Notes: generated by a model not told the origin, from the letters alone. Shown: positions 43,301 through 52,142, counted from the stretch's first letter. The stretch is DNA of 64,000 nt from Avipropionibacterium sp050157065 (GCA_050157065.1 CP189573.1), one strand, 5' to 3'. A program made the numbers and translations.

Positions 43301-43733
43301 CTCGCTGTTCGACGCCGACGACCTCGTCTCGGCCGACGACGGCGAGTTCGTCGACGAGGACCTGGCGTCGCTGTGCCAGGCGTTCACCGAAGGGCAGTTC
43401 GGGGCGCGGCAGCCGTACCGGTTGGAGGCGCCGTTCGAGTACCGGCTGGCGGGACGGGTGATCCGGGGCCGGATCGACGCCGTGCACCGCGAATCGGACG
43501 GGTCGTGGCTGGTCGTGGACTGGAAGACCACCTCCCACGCACGCGCCGACGAACTGCAACTGGCGATCTACCGGCTGGCATGGGCCGAGCTGCAGGGCGT
43601 CCCCCCGGAACGGGTGGCGGCCGGCTTCTACTACGTCCGGCGGGACGAGCTCGACGTCCGGCAGGAGTTGCCGGGCGCGGCAGCGCTGGCCGCGACGCTG
43701 GCCGAGGTGTGGCGTCGGCCGGAATCTCGATAA
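40392..43733 (+). CDS. adnB: AdnB: UvrD-like helicase/RecB-family nuclease subunit
   Basis: A 1113-residue second subunit of AdnAB, in mycobacteria the main translocating motor. Helicase motifs are GAGSGKTTVMAARVVW (near 53), LGLTFTRKAAAEL, DEYQDTSAAQ (near 287), GDPFQAIYGWRGA, LTVHKAKGLEWDVV and YVAVTRARDQL. The nuclease domain near 1010-1060 contains GTRFHRWVEQYF, RIDAVHRESDG and VVDWKTTSHA. No Cys cluster like that of AdnA is present. GTG 40392 overlaps the adnA stop, and nudC begins 6 bases after its stop, so the three genes form one transcript. Confidence 0.92.
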   Translation: MSVLPFDRGRTTTPEPPISSPDQLSELLGINFSDQQLTAITAPLQPGVIIAGAGSGKTTVMAARVVWLVGSGAVQPEQVLGLTFTRKAAAELSARVRAALDRAGVVQTDGVDEAGEQLIMTYDAFAARLVADHGLRIGVEIDPTMVTGATRYRLASRVVAAAAGPFEQLSEFRPMTITERVLKLDQELQQHLVTSAELDRHARSFSQELAAAPTNNRGAPYADIRNATQKVAERLELASLAQAYAELKRQLGVVEFADQMAVAARLAREVPHVSQTLRQAYRVVLLDEYQDTSAAQAAMLQGLFSGPDQASGRGHPVTAVGDPFQAIYGWRGAAASNINQFAADFPDRHGRPAGSYALTVNRRSGHTILDVANVLAAPLRADQPDPDGTDSRLVAPAETGPGEVHAATFATWPDEVGWICDEIVALGPDRTPTPPRRRGAAPAEQPRRWSDIAVLTRRNADIAELYGELSARDVPVEIVGLGGLLHLPEVADVVATLRLVDDITANPELVRLLSGPRWAIGARDLALLGRRAGQLAKAAGEPGGSGEAAAGSAGPAPLLDSLAEAVADVDPTEVPCLLDAVESPGEAAWSARAREVFTAFAAELTELRKHADEPVLDLVRRVISTLGLDVELVATPEFARTGRADQLTTFVDAVAGFVDVDHDASLSGMLAWLEAEDSNGVGLERAVPGDEDSVKLLTVHKAKGLEWDVVFLPALVDGTFPSDRVTDNWVSNAAVVPSSLRGDARSIPQLGSPVSVEAMKRYKDALATDQRRAEDRLAYVAVTRARDQLYGSGHQWRPQNSRPKAYSEYLVSIFAEAEQQGRVAHRAPDEPGPHNPLITDAAQVAWPQPYDPDAVARRREAADWVGRARAGGDHAVSALYEDTVLLDDEARLAEWDADAERLLAEARQLRVRRREVALPSVMSTTNWLRARADPQGYAAELLRPMPKQPSRAARFGTRFHRWVEQYFGEASLFDADDLVSADDGEFVDEDLASLCQAFTEGQFGARQPYRLEAPFEYRLAGRVIRGRIDAVHRESDGSWLVVDWKTTSHARADELQLAIYRLAWAELQGVPPERVAAGFYYVRRDELDVRQELPGAAALAATLAEVWRRPESR

Positions 43734-43739
43734 CCTGCC

Positions 43740-44621
43740 ATGGTGAATCTGGGTGACCACTGGACTGATCAGGGCTTGTTGGACCGATCGGATGAGCATC
43801 GCGGATCGGCGGAGTGGATCAAGTCCCTCTGGTACGCCGAGGATGCGCGGCTGATCAAGGTCACCGCGGACGGGTTGTTGGCCACGAACGCCGAAGGCAC
43901 CCGGCTCAAGATGACCCGGCCGTTCGTCGAGTACGACGTCGAGCGCCACATCCTGTTGGGGTTGGTCGACCAGAGCCCCGTGTTCGTGGTGGAGGCGGTG
44001 CTCGACCCGCCGGTGCACTCCTTGCGACAGGTCGGAGCCCAGCTCGACGACCTCGAACGGGAACTCGCCACGGTCGCGACGTCGATCACCAACTACCACC
44101 GGCTGGAGCCGATGTGTCCGGGCTGTGGCGGGCCGACGCACATGATCAACGGCGGCTTCTCGCGGGAGTGCCGACGCTGCAAGCGGATCCACTTCCCGCG
44201 GACCGACCCTGCCGTGATCGTCGCCGTCGTCGACGAGCAGGATCGGCTGCTGCTGGCCCGCGACGCCACCTGGGGCGAGACCCGGGTCTCGGTGTTGGCC
44301 GGCTTCGTCGAGTCGGGCGAGTCGTTCGAGCAGGCACTGCACCGCGAGATCGCCGAGGAGGTCGACATCGACCTCGCCGCGACCCACTACGTCGGCAGCC
44401 AGCCGTGGCCGTACCCACGGTCGATCATGATCGGCTTCTTCGCACGCGCCGCGAGCAGCACGATCTCGGTGGACGGTTCGGAGATCGTGTACGCCGACTG
44501 GTTCACCCGCGACCAGCTCGACACCGCCCTCGCCGAGGGTACGGTCGCCCTCCCGTCACCGGCATCCATCGCCCACCGGCTGATCACCGCATGGCGTGAG
44601 GGTCGCACCCCGTTCTCCTGA
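43740..44621 (+). CDS. nudC: NAD(+) diphosphatase NudC
   Basis: A 293-residue Nudix hydrolase that cleaves NAD(H) to NMN(H) and AMP and may remove NAD caps from RNA. The zinc ribbon CPGCG...CRRC lies near 126-147, the Nudix box GFVESGESFEQALHREIAEE near 188-208, and the NADH-specific signature SQPWPYPRS directly after. ATG 43740 is six bases after adnB. The same adnA-adnB-(spacer)-nudC order is known in mycobacteria, where uvrD2 also follows; here the uvrD2-like gene lies about 19 kb further on. It converges with the alarmone synthetase gene. Confidence 0.95.
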   Translation: MVNLGDHWTDQGLLDRSDEHRGSAEWIKSLWYAEDARLIKVTADGLLATNAEGTRLKMTRPFVEYDVERHILLGLVDQSPVFVVEAVLDPPVHSLRQVGAQLDDLERELATVATSITNYHRLEPMCPGCGGPTHMINGGFSRECRRCKRIHFPRTDPAVIVAVVDEQDRLLLARDATWGETRVSVLAGFVESGESFEQALHREIAEEVDIDLAATHYVGSQPWPYPRSIMIGFFARAASSTISVDGSEIVYADWFTRDQLDTALAEGTVALPSPASIAHRLITAWREGRTPFS

Positions 44622-44630
44622 CCCGGGCCG

Positions 44631-45374
44631 TCAGTGCTGGAACTCGGTGATCTCGCCGCGGAGGCGTCCCATCGTGACGTCCAGTGATGCGGCGGTGTCG
44701 GCGGCATCGCGCAACTCGTCGCGAAGCCCGTCGGGGACCGCGCCCTCGTACTTGTAGTGGATCTGGTGCTCGACGCTGGCCCAGAAGTCCATCGCGATGG
44801 TGCGGATCTGCAGTTCCACCGGGATGTGCTCGGTGCGGTCGGACAGGTAGACCGGGACCGTGATGATCAGGTGCAGGCTGCGGTAGCCGTTCGGCTTGGG
44901 GGCGCGGATGTAGTCCTCGACCTCGAGCACGGTGATGTCGGGCTGGCTGGTCAACATGTCCGAGATCCAGTACACGTCGGAGGCGAACGGGCACACGATG
45001 CGTACCCCGGCGATGTCGTGGATGCTGGCCTGCACCGCCTCCATGGTGGGCTCCAGGTCGAGCTTCACCATCTTCGCGACCAGGCTCTGTGGTGACTTCA
45101 ACCGGGTCCGGACGTGCTCGATCGGACTGTGCTCGTGGGCCTCCTCGAACTCCTCGCGCAAGATGTCGATCTTGGTGGTCACCGCGTCCAGGGCGAACTT
45201 GTAGCGAAGCCGGAAGCGGGTCAACTCGTCGCGGAGCTGGCGGAACTGCTCGGCGAGGCGGTCGTGGCCGCTCCCGATCCCGCCGTCCGACAGCTGGTTC
45301 AGTTCGGTCAGCATGTCCTGCAGCAGCGCCTGGGTGTTCCGCTCGACGTGCAACGGGTGGCTCGTGTCGGGCAT
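44631..45374 (-). CDS. Small alarmone synthetase (RelA/SpoT synthetase domain)
   Basis: A 247-residue single-domain (p)ppGpp synthetase of the YjbM/RelQ type, without HD hydrolase or TGS/ACT domains. Key segments are RTRLKSPQSLVAKM (ATP site), IHDIAGVRIVCPFASD, the substrate loop DYIRAPKPNGYRSLHL, VELQIRTIAMDFWASVEHQIHYK and a C-terminal helix. It transfers pyrophosphate from ATP to GDP or GTP. ATG 45374 was chosen because GAGGAGGAA lies seven bases ahead; the longer open frame is not supported. It is divergent from the NCS2 permease. Confidence 0.9.
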   Translation of the reverse strand: MPDTSHPLHVERNTQALLQDMLTELNQLSDGGIGSGHDRLAEQFRQLRDELTRFRLRYKFALDAVTTKIDILREEFEEAHEHSPIEHVRTRLKSPQSLVAKMVKLDLEPTMEAVQASIHDIAGVRIVCPFASDVYWISDMLTSQPDITVLEVEDYIRAPKPNGYRSLHLIITVPVYLSDRTEHIPVELQIRTIAMDFWASVEHQIHYKYEGAVPDGLRDELRDAADTAASLDVTMGRLRGEITEFQH

Positions 45375-45474
45375 CGGATGAGTTCCTCCTCGGTCACCAT
45401 CCAGCTTCCCCACCCGCGCAAATGGCCGCGGACCAGTACGATCACCCGCGGACAACACAGCGAGAGGACGCTCC

Positions 45475-46911
45475 ATGGCGATCTGGACACTCCACAGCTC
45501 GGCCAAACACTTGGGCCCCGACGACGTCGTCGGGCCCCGGGAGCGGTTGACGTGGCCGCGCACCATCGGGATCGGGGCGCAGCACGTGGTGGCGATGTTC
45601 GGTGCCACCTTCTTGGTGCCGGTGCTCACCGGGTTCCCGCCGAGCACGACGCTGCTGTTCTCCGGGGTCGGCACCCTGCTGTTCCTGATCATCACCCAGG
45701 GCAAGCTTCCCAGCTACCTCGGGTCGTCGTTCGCGTTCATCGCGCCGATCGGCGCGGCCACCGCGACCCAGGGGATGGGGTCGGCACTGTTCGGGATCAT
45801 CACCATCGGCCTGCTGCTGGCCGTGATCGGCGTGATCGTGCACGCCGCCGGCACCCGCTGGCTCGACGTCGTCATGCCGCCGGTGGTTGCGGGCACCATC
45901 GTCGCCCTGATCGGTTTCAACCTGGCACCGGCCGCCGGCACCAACTTCGTGGCCGCCCCGGTGACGGCTGCGGTCACCCTGTTCGCGGTGATCATCAGCG
46001 CGGTGCTGTTCCGCGGCCTGCTGGGCCGGTTGTCGATCTTCATCGGAGTGATCGTCGGCTACGTCACCGCCGTCGTCCGCGGTGAGGTCGACTTCAGCAG
46101 CATCGAGCGGGCGGCGTGGATCGGACTGCCGGACTTCACCGCGCCGACGAACCCGATCACCAACCCACAGGTCCTGCTGGTGCTGCCCGCCTTCCTGCCG
46201 GTGGTGCTGGCGCTGGTGGCGGAGAACGTGGGCCACATCCGCGGCGTCGCGCAGATGGTGGAGGATCCGTCGCTCAACAAGCTGACCGGTCGTGCGCTGA
46301 TCGCCGACGGCCTTGCCACGATGTTCGCCGGCAGCGGCGGTGGGTCGGGCACGACGACGTACGGCGAGAACATCGGCGTGATGGCCGCGACCCGGGTGTA
46401 CTCGACGGCCGCCTACCTGGTCGCCGGTGTGGTCGCCGTGGTCCTCGGCCTGTCACCGAAGATCGGGGCGGTGATCAACACCATTCCGACCGGTGTGCTC
46501 GGCGGGGTGACGGTGGCGCTGTACGGGTTGATCGGCATCATCGGCATCAAGATCTGGCTGGAGAACAACGTCGACTTCCGGTCCCCGGTGAACCAGTTCA
46601 CCGCCGCGACGGCACTGATCATCGGCATCGCCGACGTCACGCTGGCGCGCGGGAACGTGAGCTTCGGCGGGATCGCGCTGGGCACCATTGCCGCGCTGGT
46701 CGTCTACCACCTGATGAACGTGATCGCGAAGGTCCGCGGTACCGGCACCACCGACCCGGTGCCGGTGGCCACCCCGGACGCGGCCGACCCGTCACGGAGC
46801 GAGGGGATCGCTCCGGAGCCCGGAGCGGTGCTGAGCCGCCCCGCCGACCACGACGATCCGTACGACGGTGTCGACGATGCAGGGGCCGGGCCGGGGCGGG
46901 ACCTCCGCTGA
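45475..46911 (+). CDS. NCS2-family uracil/xanthine permease
   Basis: A 478-residue integral membrane protein of the uracil/xanthine:H+ symport family. The N-terminal half has GIGAQHVVAMFGATFLVPVL and LGSSFAFIAPIGAA, and the second repeat has LVAENVGHIRGVAQM (conserved Glu) and GSGGGSGTTTYGENIGVMAATRV (signature loop with Glu). About 12-14 hydrophobic segments are visible. The C-terminal 55 residues form a polar tail. ATG 45475 has GAGAGGA upstream. The uraA-like sequence (TTTYGENIG) favours uracil as substrate. It converges with the exported propeller pseudogene. Confidence 0.9.
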   Translation: MAIWTLHSSAKHLGPDDVVGPRERLTWPRTIGIGAQHVVAMFGATFLVPVLTGFPPSTTLLFSGVGTLLFLIITQGKLPSYLGSSFAFIAPIGAATATQGMGSALFGIITIGLLLAVIGVIVHAAGTRWLDVVMPPVVAGTIVALIGFNLAPAAGTNFVAAPVTAAVTLFAVIISAVLFRGLLGRLSIFIGVIVGYVTAVVRGEVDFSSIERAAWIGLPDFTAPTNPITNPQVLLVLPAFLPVVLALVAENVGHIRGVAQMVEDPSLNKLTGRALIADGLATMFAGSGGGSGTTTYGENIGVMAATRVYSTAAYLVAGVVAVVLGLSPKIGAVINTIPTGVLGGVTVALYGLIGIIGIKIWLENNVDFRSPVNQFTAATALIIGIADVTLARGNVSFGGIALGTIAALVVYHLMNVIAKVRGTGTTDPVPVATPDAADPSRSEGIAPEPGAVLSRPADHDDPYDGVDDAGAGPGRDLR

Positions 46912-46924
46912 CCCCGTCCCTCCG

Positions 46925-49215
46925 TCATTCCAGCAGGGCCCGTAGGGCGGTGGCTCGGGTTCGCAGGTCGGCAGCGGCCTGCTCGTCCACGGTGTCGGCG
47001 GGGTTCGGGTGCTCGACGTGCCCGACGAAGCGATCAACTTCGACGATGGCAGGCCGGTTCCGGTGGTTCGTCAGGTGTCGCTCGACCAAGTCCAATGCCC
47101 CCGTCAGGCGATGGGTGATGGGACCGGCGACCGCCCCGTCGGCGACGTGACCGTCGAGCGATGCGCGCAGTGCCGCCAGCACCGCTGAGGGATCGTCGGT
47201 GGATGTCTGCAGGGTGGCTCGGAACAGGTTGCGGTCGGTGACCCAGTAGAAGTCCCCCGAACTGTGCTGGGCGAACGGGTACCAGGCGCCCTCGGCATGG
47301 ATCCGCAACTCGTCGGTGGCGATGTTGTAGCTGAAGACCTTGCCGCTGCCGGAGAGTCCGGCGATTCCCGTCAGCTCTTGGGTGACGGGGTTAACCGACA
47401 GGAAGCCCCAGGCCCAGTAGTGGGTGAGGTCGTCCCAGTCGATCGGCCTGATCGACTGGACGACCCGGGTCTCGTATGTAGTGAGGTCGGTCCGGAAGAG
47501 CTCGCCTCCGGCGAGGCCCCAGAGTGCCCCGTCGGGTCCGATCACGAGTTCCCGTACGGCTCGCTGTCCCGGGACCGGAACGAACTGCTGTTGTACCTCG
47601 CCCGTGGTGGGGTCGACGACGATCACCACGGCATCCTGCTGGGTCGGCTGGCTGCCGGTCCCGCCGTAGACCGACGAGCCCGCGTAGATCACATCGTCGT
47701 GTCCCAACACCGAGGTGATGGCCTGGTCGGGGACGATGTCGACGTACACGTTGGTCTCACCGGTGTCCGGCTCATGGATCATGAGGGCACCGCCGAGTTC
47801 CCCGTAGTTCGGAATCGTTCCCGCAATGATGCGACCGTCGGCGTACCGGAGGGCATGGATCCGGTCCTGTCCGTCGCCGCTCATCTGGCGGACCAGCAGG
47901 GGATTCTCGTCGGTGTGGGGCGCCTGCGGGTCGTACCGGTAGACGATCGCACCGGAGTAGCTGCCGACCCACAGGTAACGGCCGTCGGACACCATCGAGT
48001 CGCCCTGGCCCATGGCCTGCAACTGCTCACCCAGGTGGCGGTCCCAGGGTCGTACGGCCGGTAGGTGTCGGTCATGTAGGACGCGGCCCAGACCTCGCCG
48101 GTCGGCCCCTCGGTGATGGCGACGGGCCAGGAGATGTTGCCCTGCAGGGTTGGAATCCGGCGCGTGGTGACGCCCGGGTCACCCACCTCGTAGGAGATGA
48201 GGGTGCCGTTCTTCTGCATCCCGAATAGGGTTTCGCCACCGTCGGGGTTGGGCAGCCACTGCAGCCGGAAGACCTGACCGCTAACCCCGACCGACTCAAA
48301 CTCGAGGGTCTCCGGATTGATCGCGACCAGACCGTCGGTGTGACTGTCGGTGTAGATCCTGCCGTCCGGACCGATCCCGGAGATGCCGCGACCGAATCCG
48401 GGGACCTTGATCGGAAGCCACTCCTGCGTCACGGTGTCGAAGGCGATCGTCGAGGCCCCACCTTGGTGCATCCACAGCACACCGTCGATCATCCGCAGGT
48501 CCTGCAGCATCCCGAACGGTTCGGGAGGCGCAGGCAAGGGGGTGTTCTCGCCGGTCTCCACATCGATGGCCACCACGCCGTTCACCGGATAGGTACCGAC
48601 GTAGATGGTGCCGTCGTGGTACTCGATGGCGCGGGCTGCGGCCGCACCGTCGACCGCCGGGCCGTAGTCACGGAAACCGTTGGTCTCGTTCCACGTGTAC
48701 ACGCGGCCGGTGGAGTAGCCGTCCAGATAGGTCGCCAGGTACACGGTGCCGTCGTCGTCCACGTCCATGTCCCAGATCCAGGTGACGTCAGGCCCGGGCC
48801 GGCCGATCAGGGTGAACTCGTTCTCGTGGGCAAGCTTTCGGTAGAGGTTGCCGTGGCTCCAGGTCCCCACGAACACAGTGCCGTCCGGGAGCGCCCGCAC
48901 GGCCCAGGAACCACCGTTCGACACCGGGATGTCGAGTTGCCAGTAGAGCTCGTCGGTGAACGGATTCACCATGGCGACCGTCACCGGCTTTCCATCGACG
49001 GAGATGAAGGCGGCCGGGGTCCCGTCGTCCATGATCAGATAGTCCTGCCCCATGGTTCCGAAGGTCTCGAGCGGGATCAGCCCGAGGTCCTCGACCTGGT
49101 ACTCGCCGGTGACCGGCGCGGCGTGGGCCGGCCGGATGGCTCCCATACCCCACGCGGTCGCTGCCGCGGCAAGTCCAGTGCTGATCATGAGTTGACGTCT
49201 CGACAGTGTGAACAT
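46925..49215 (-). pseudogene. TAT-exported beta-propeller protein, broken by one frameshift
   Basis: One gene in two frames. The first frame (49215 to a stop at 47881) encodes LSRRQLMISTGLAAAATAWG, a twin-arginine signal, and repeated propeller strands such as TVYLATYLDGYSTGRVYTW, up to ...TYRPYDP. The second frame (to 46925) continues with WDRHLGEQLQAMGQGDSMVS and further strands (LWVGSYSGAIVYRYDP, LWGLAGGELFRTDLTT). Adding one base in 48042-48049 would join them as PYDP-WDRHLG. The joined protein would have about 760 residues. ATG 49215 has AGGAGAAGG ahead. It is divergent from a LacI regulator and is possibly a secreted glycan-binding or lyase-like protein. It may be a true mutation or a sequencing error. 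Confidence 0.85.
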
Positions 49216-49386
49216 CGACCTTCTCCTATGCGAAGTACTGCTTCGTAACTCCGGGCTGACGATTGCATTGCGCTCGTGGTCTTGCGGTAGCCTTACAGTG
49301 CTTCCATGCCCTGTCAACCCCTTACACCGATGGGGAAGCATCTCCTTGGATCCTTTGAGTTGGGTCACATTGGGCAGCGGATTCGG

Positions 49387-49399
49387 TGTAATGTTTACA
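49387..49399. promoter_or_regulatory. LacI-type operator over the regulator's own promoter
   Basis: TGTAATGTTTACA has inverted arms TGTAA/TTACA around three bases and covers the -10 box of the LacI gene, suggesting autorepression. Two more TTACA half-sites lie at 49293-49297 and 49322-49326 toward the divergent propeller gene. Confidence 0.55.
49389..49394 (+). promoter_or_regulatory. -10 box of a probable leaderless promoter (LacI gene)
   Basis: TAATGT fits TANNNT and ends 7 nt before ATG 49402; no ribosome-binding sequence intervenes. Confidence 0.55.
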
Positions 49400-49401
49400 G
49401 C

Positions 49402-50442
49402 ATGGGACGCAATCGGCGCATCGACCGACCGACGCTGCAGGACGTGGCCGATCAGGCGGGGGTGTCGATCGCCACGGCGTCACGCGCGCTGACCGGACGC
49501 GGTCAGGTTGCCCCGGCCACCCTGACCCGGGTACGCGGCGTTGCCCGGACCCTGGGTTATGAACTGACCGAGGGTCGTGAATTGGTGCGAACGGAGCGGT
49601 TGGCCCTCGTGGTGGCCGGCTCGGCCACTCTGCTCGCTGGGGAGATCATCGATGGCGTGGAGCACGTCACTGGGGATGCCGGTTGCGTCGTTGCCACGAC
49701 CGGTGGCGATCCGGCACGCGAATTGCTCCATCTCCGGCGCATGCTGGACGACCCCACGATCAGCGCGGTCATCGTCGCTGGAGGGCGCTGGACCTCCGAT
49801 TCGTACTGTGCCGAGCTGACCGAGGTGTTGGTCGCCTACCAGTCAGTCGGCAAGTCCCTGGTGTTCTGCGGCCGACCACAACTTGCCGGCCTGCCGACCC
49901 GGATGGTCGACTACGACAACGAGGGTGGAGCCCGGGCCGCGGCCACGTACCTGCTTGGCCAGGGGCACCGCGACATCCTGTTCATCCGGGGCGCTGAGGG
50001 ATTCACCACCAGTGATGCCCGGACTTCGGGTTTCCGGAAGGCGTGCGCGGACTTCGGTGTGATCGTCGAACCGGCGCTGGTCCACGTCGGGGAACGCAGT
50101 CGGCAGACCGGCTACAACGCCGTGCGGCAGGCACTGGCTGCGGACCTCCAGTTCACCGCCGTCATGGGGGAGTGTGATCCGATCGCTGCCGGCGCGATGG
50201 CGGCGCTGCAGGAAGCAGGGCGCCGCATACCGGAGGACTGCTCCGTGATCGGGTTCGATGACCTCCGTTTGTCCGAGGACTTCCGGGTCCCGCTCACCAC
50301 GGTGCACGTGCCCTTCCACGACATCGGTCACACCGCGGCCGGGCTGGCACTGCGACCCGCGGAGCCGGACCGAGATCCGCGGATGGTGGCGGGGACGCAT
50401 CTGGTCGTGCGGGAATCGACGGCACCGAGGAAGGTTTCGTAG
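49402..50442 (+). CDS. LacI-family transcriptional regulator
   Basis: A 346-residue sugar-responsive repressor. The DNA-binding part is RPTLQDVADQAGVSIATASRALTGRGQVAPATLTRVRGVARTLGY cut at residues 9-53, with the hinge helix following. The periplasmic-binding-like effector domain has AGGRWTSDSY, MVDYDNEGGARAAATYLLGQGH, ILFIRG, ARTSGFRKAC and IGFDDLRLSEDFRVPLTTV, as is usual. ATG 49402 was chosen because it is leaderless (TAATGT 7 nt ahead) and gives the family's normal length. It is divergent from the exported propeller gene, which is its most likely target together with itself. Confidence 0.93.
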   Translation: MGRNRRIDRPTLQDVADQAGVSIATASRALTGRGQVAPATLTRVRGVARTLGYELTEGRELVRTERLALVVAGSATLLAGEIIDGVEHVTGDAGCVVATTGGDPARELLHLRRMLDDPTISAVIVAGGRWTSDSYCAELTEVLVAYQSVGKSLVFCGRPQLAGLPTRMVDYDNEGGARAAATYLLGQGHRDILFIRGAEGFTTSDARTSGFRKACADFGVIVEPALVHVGERSRQTGYNAVRQALAADLQFTAVMGECDPIAAGAMAALQEAGRRIPEDCSVIGFDDLRLSEDFRVPLTTVHVPFHDIGHTAAGLALRPAEPDRDPRMVAGTHLVVRESTAPRKVS

Positions 50443-50445
50443 GCC

Positions 50446-51024
50446 TCACCGCGGATCGATGTTGGCGTCGTACGTCCGCTGCAGGAGTGCGGCCACCTCG
50501 TCGTCGACCTCATCGACGGTGGTGAGTCCGATCCGGACCGTACAGTCCCCGTTGCCGACGCCCTTGCCGTCGAGCAGCCGTCCGTGCGGGGACTCGTCGT
50601 CGAGTCGGAGCCCGAGATCGACCCGGGACTTGGTCCGGGGGTGGAGCCAGGCGAAGGTGCGCCGCGGGCCGACCAGTGACACGTAGGTCTTGCGCATCTG
50701 GACCGTCACCTCGGGCCCGGCCGTCACGGCCAGTTCCAGCACCCGGTCGGCGATGGGGCGCAGCTGTGGCCGATCCCGGTACTGCCCGTCGAGCAGTTCC
50801 TCGGCACTGGCGGTGAGGAACTCGGGGTAGCCGAACCGTTCGTACACCAAGATCATCTGTGGGTAACCGGTGACGTCATGATCGGCAAGCCAAGCCCGCA
50901 GTGTGGGCTCGTCGGCCGGATCGAGCTCGGCCACGCGCGTGTTCCAGGTGGCCACGTCCTCTCCGGTACGGCGTTGCAGCAGTTCGCCGCACCAGGCCAT
51001 CATCTCGTTCCAGGTCTCCGCCAT
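50446..51024 (-). CDS. DUF4287/DUF5655-type protein
   Basis: A 192-residue soluble protein. The N-terminal part (METWNEMM...RRTGEDVATWN...WLADHDVTGYPQMILVYERFGYPEF) resembles the DUF4287 domain, in which a helix-bearing W..M..G start is typical. The C-terminal part (LVGPRRTFAWLHPRTKSRVDLGLRL, then VGNGDCTVRIGLTTVDEVDDEVAALL) resembles DUF5655, a transport-linked or nucleic-acid-binding fold of unknown role. ATG 51024 follows TACGTT by 6 nt, the leaderless pattern. It is convergent with the LacI gene (3-base gap) and divergent from the DUF402 gene. Confidence 0.75.
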   Translation of the reverse strand: MAETWNEMMAWCGELLQRRTGEDVATWNTRVAELDPADEPTLRAWLADHDVTGYPQMILVYERFGYPEFLTASAEELLDGQYRDRPQLRPIADRVLELAVTAGPEVTVQMRKTYVSLVGPRRTFAWLHPRTKSRVDLGLRLDDESPHGRLLDGKGVGNGDCTVRIGLTTVDEVDDEVAALLQRTYDANIDPR

Positions 51025-51030
51025 GGGCCC

Positions 51031-51036
51031 AACGTA
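51031..51036 (-). promoter_or_regulatory. -10 box of a probable leaderless promoter (DUF5655 gene)
   Basis: TACGTT on the minus strand fits TANNNT and lies 6 nt before ATG 51024. Confidence 0.5.
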
Positions 51037-51100
51037 GTGGCTGCCGGGTGTGGAAGGAGAACAACTCGTCCGGTCGGAACCGGTCTGCAACAGTGAGCCC

Positions 51101-51724
51101 ATGAGCAGTGACGATGTCGACGAGGTCACCGTGCACCTGGGCGGGTACAAGCCCCACGACCCGCAGCCGTTCGGCCCGCTGCCCGGGCGTCGGTCGGGTG
51201 GCGTGGTCGCGTACGAGATGCAGGCACCGGAGAGCTTCACACCCTGGCCGGGGAGGGACCGGGTCGAACGCAAGTACCTGTTGCTGGACCTCGGGGTCAC
51301 ATTCGGGATGCCGTGCTGGGCCGCACACACCCGGCCCGACGGCAGCGTGTTCACCCTGCCGCCCGAGGCGAACGATGCGTGGTACGTGGACCTGGTCACC
51401 GTCGAGCAGCCGGACCCGACCACCTTCGTGGTCCGTGACCTGTTCCTCGACGTCATGATCGCCGACGGGCGTCAGCCCCGGATGCTTGATCTGGACGAGA
51501 TCGCCGATGCCCACGAGGCGGGCTGGATCACCACCGGGCAGTTGCGCGACGGGCTGCGACGATGGCAACGGTTCCTTGATCAACACGTCCACGCCTCCCG
51601 GTTCCCACAGTCAGTGCCCACCGACTTCCCACCGGCGGTGATCAGCTCGCTGGCCGAGATCCCGGGGCGGTTCGGACCACCGGTGACCTGGCCCGAACCG
51701 CCCTGGCTCAACGAATCCGTCTGA
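51101..51724 (+). CDS. DUF402 protein
   Basis: A 207-residue protein with the DUF402 beta-barrel fold (nucleoside diphosphate phosphatase-like group). Family segments are AWYVDLVTVE, VVRDLFLDVMIADGR, and RMLDLDEIADAHEAGWITTGQ, which place the two Asp-rich metal-binding stretches (VRDL.LDV and LDLDE). In characterised relatives these bind Mg2+ and hydrolyse nucleoside di- or triphosphates. ATG 51101 was chosen as the first codon that gives a family-length protein; a longer open frame upstream overlaps the divergent promoter. No ribosome site is evident. Confidence 0.78.
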   Translation: MSSDDVDEVTVHLGGYKPHDPQPFGPLPGRRSGGVVAYEMQAPESFTPWPGRDRVERKYLLLDLGVTFGMPCWAAHTRPDGSVFTLPPEANDAWYVDLVTVEQPDPTTFVVRDLFLDVMIADGRQPRMLDLDEIADAHEAGWITTGQLRDGLRRWQRFLDQHVHASRFPQSVPTDFPPAVISSLAEIPGRFGPPVTWPEPPWLNESV

Positions 51725-51740
51725 CCTGCGGTCCGGAGCC

Positions 51741-52142
51741 TCAGGCGACCGCCGTGCCCTCCAACTCGACCAGTTGGCCGGGAACAGCCAGTCGGGTGAC
51801 CCCGAGCATCGACGTGGTAGGTGCCACGCCGACCTCGCCCAACCGTGCTGCCAGCACGCCATAGTGCTGGAGCAACAGGTCGACGTCGGTGGTGAACACC
51901 GTGAGCCGCACCAGGTTGGCCAACGACATGTCGGCGTGGTCGAGCACGGCCACCAGGTTGTCCAGGCTGAGTGCCAACTGGGCCGCCATGTCACCCGCGT
52001 GCTGCGGTGCGCCGTCGGCGTTCATCGCAGTCTGCCCGGAGCAGTACAGCGCCCGCGTCGCTCCGGTGACCAGTTCGCCCTGGTTGAATCCCATGGCCGT
52101 CGACCACGTGACCGGGTTGACCGCTGTTCGTTCGATTGCCAC
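51741..52142 (-). CDS. RidA-family (YjgF/YER057c/UK114) protein
   Basis: A 133-residue RidA-type protein; the family includes deaminases of reactive enamine/imine intermediates. The trimer-forming fold shows in GATRALYCSGQTAMNADGAPQHAGDMAAQLALSLDNLVAVL and DLLLQHYGVLAARLG. The catalytic Arg of canonical RidA, in a '..R..V' segment near residue 105, is not clearly kept (ATTSMLGV instead), so it may belong to another subgroup. GTG 52142 has GGAG six bases ahead. It is divergent from a WYL-domain regulator, which probably controls it. Confidence 0.85.
   Translation of the reverse strand: MAIERTAVNPVTWSTAMGFNQGELVTGATRALYCSGQTAMNADGAPQHAGDMAAQLALSLDNLVAVLDHADMSLANLVRLTVFTTDVDLLLQHYGVLAARLGEVGVAPTTSMLGVTRLAVPGQLVELEGTAVA

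Noticed and set aside
40266..44387. A 1373-codon open frame on the minus strand opposite adnB and nudC
   Set aside because: It is the high-GC antisense shadow of adnB/nudC; it has no domain patterns, and the plus-strand genes have complete motifs.
46925..48022. Treating the second part of the propeller gene as a separate protein
   Set aside because: It lacks a start signal and ribosome site, begins in mid-propeller, and fits the upstream frame exactly after adding one base.
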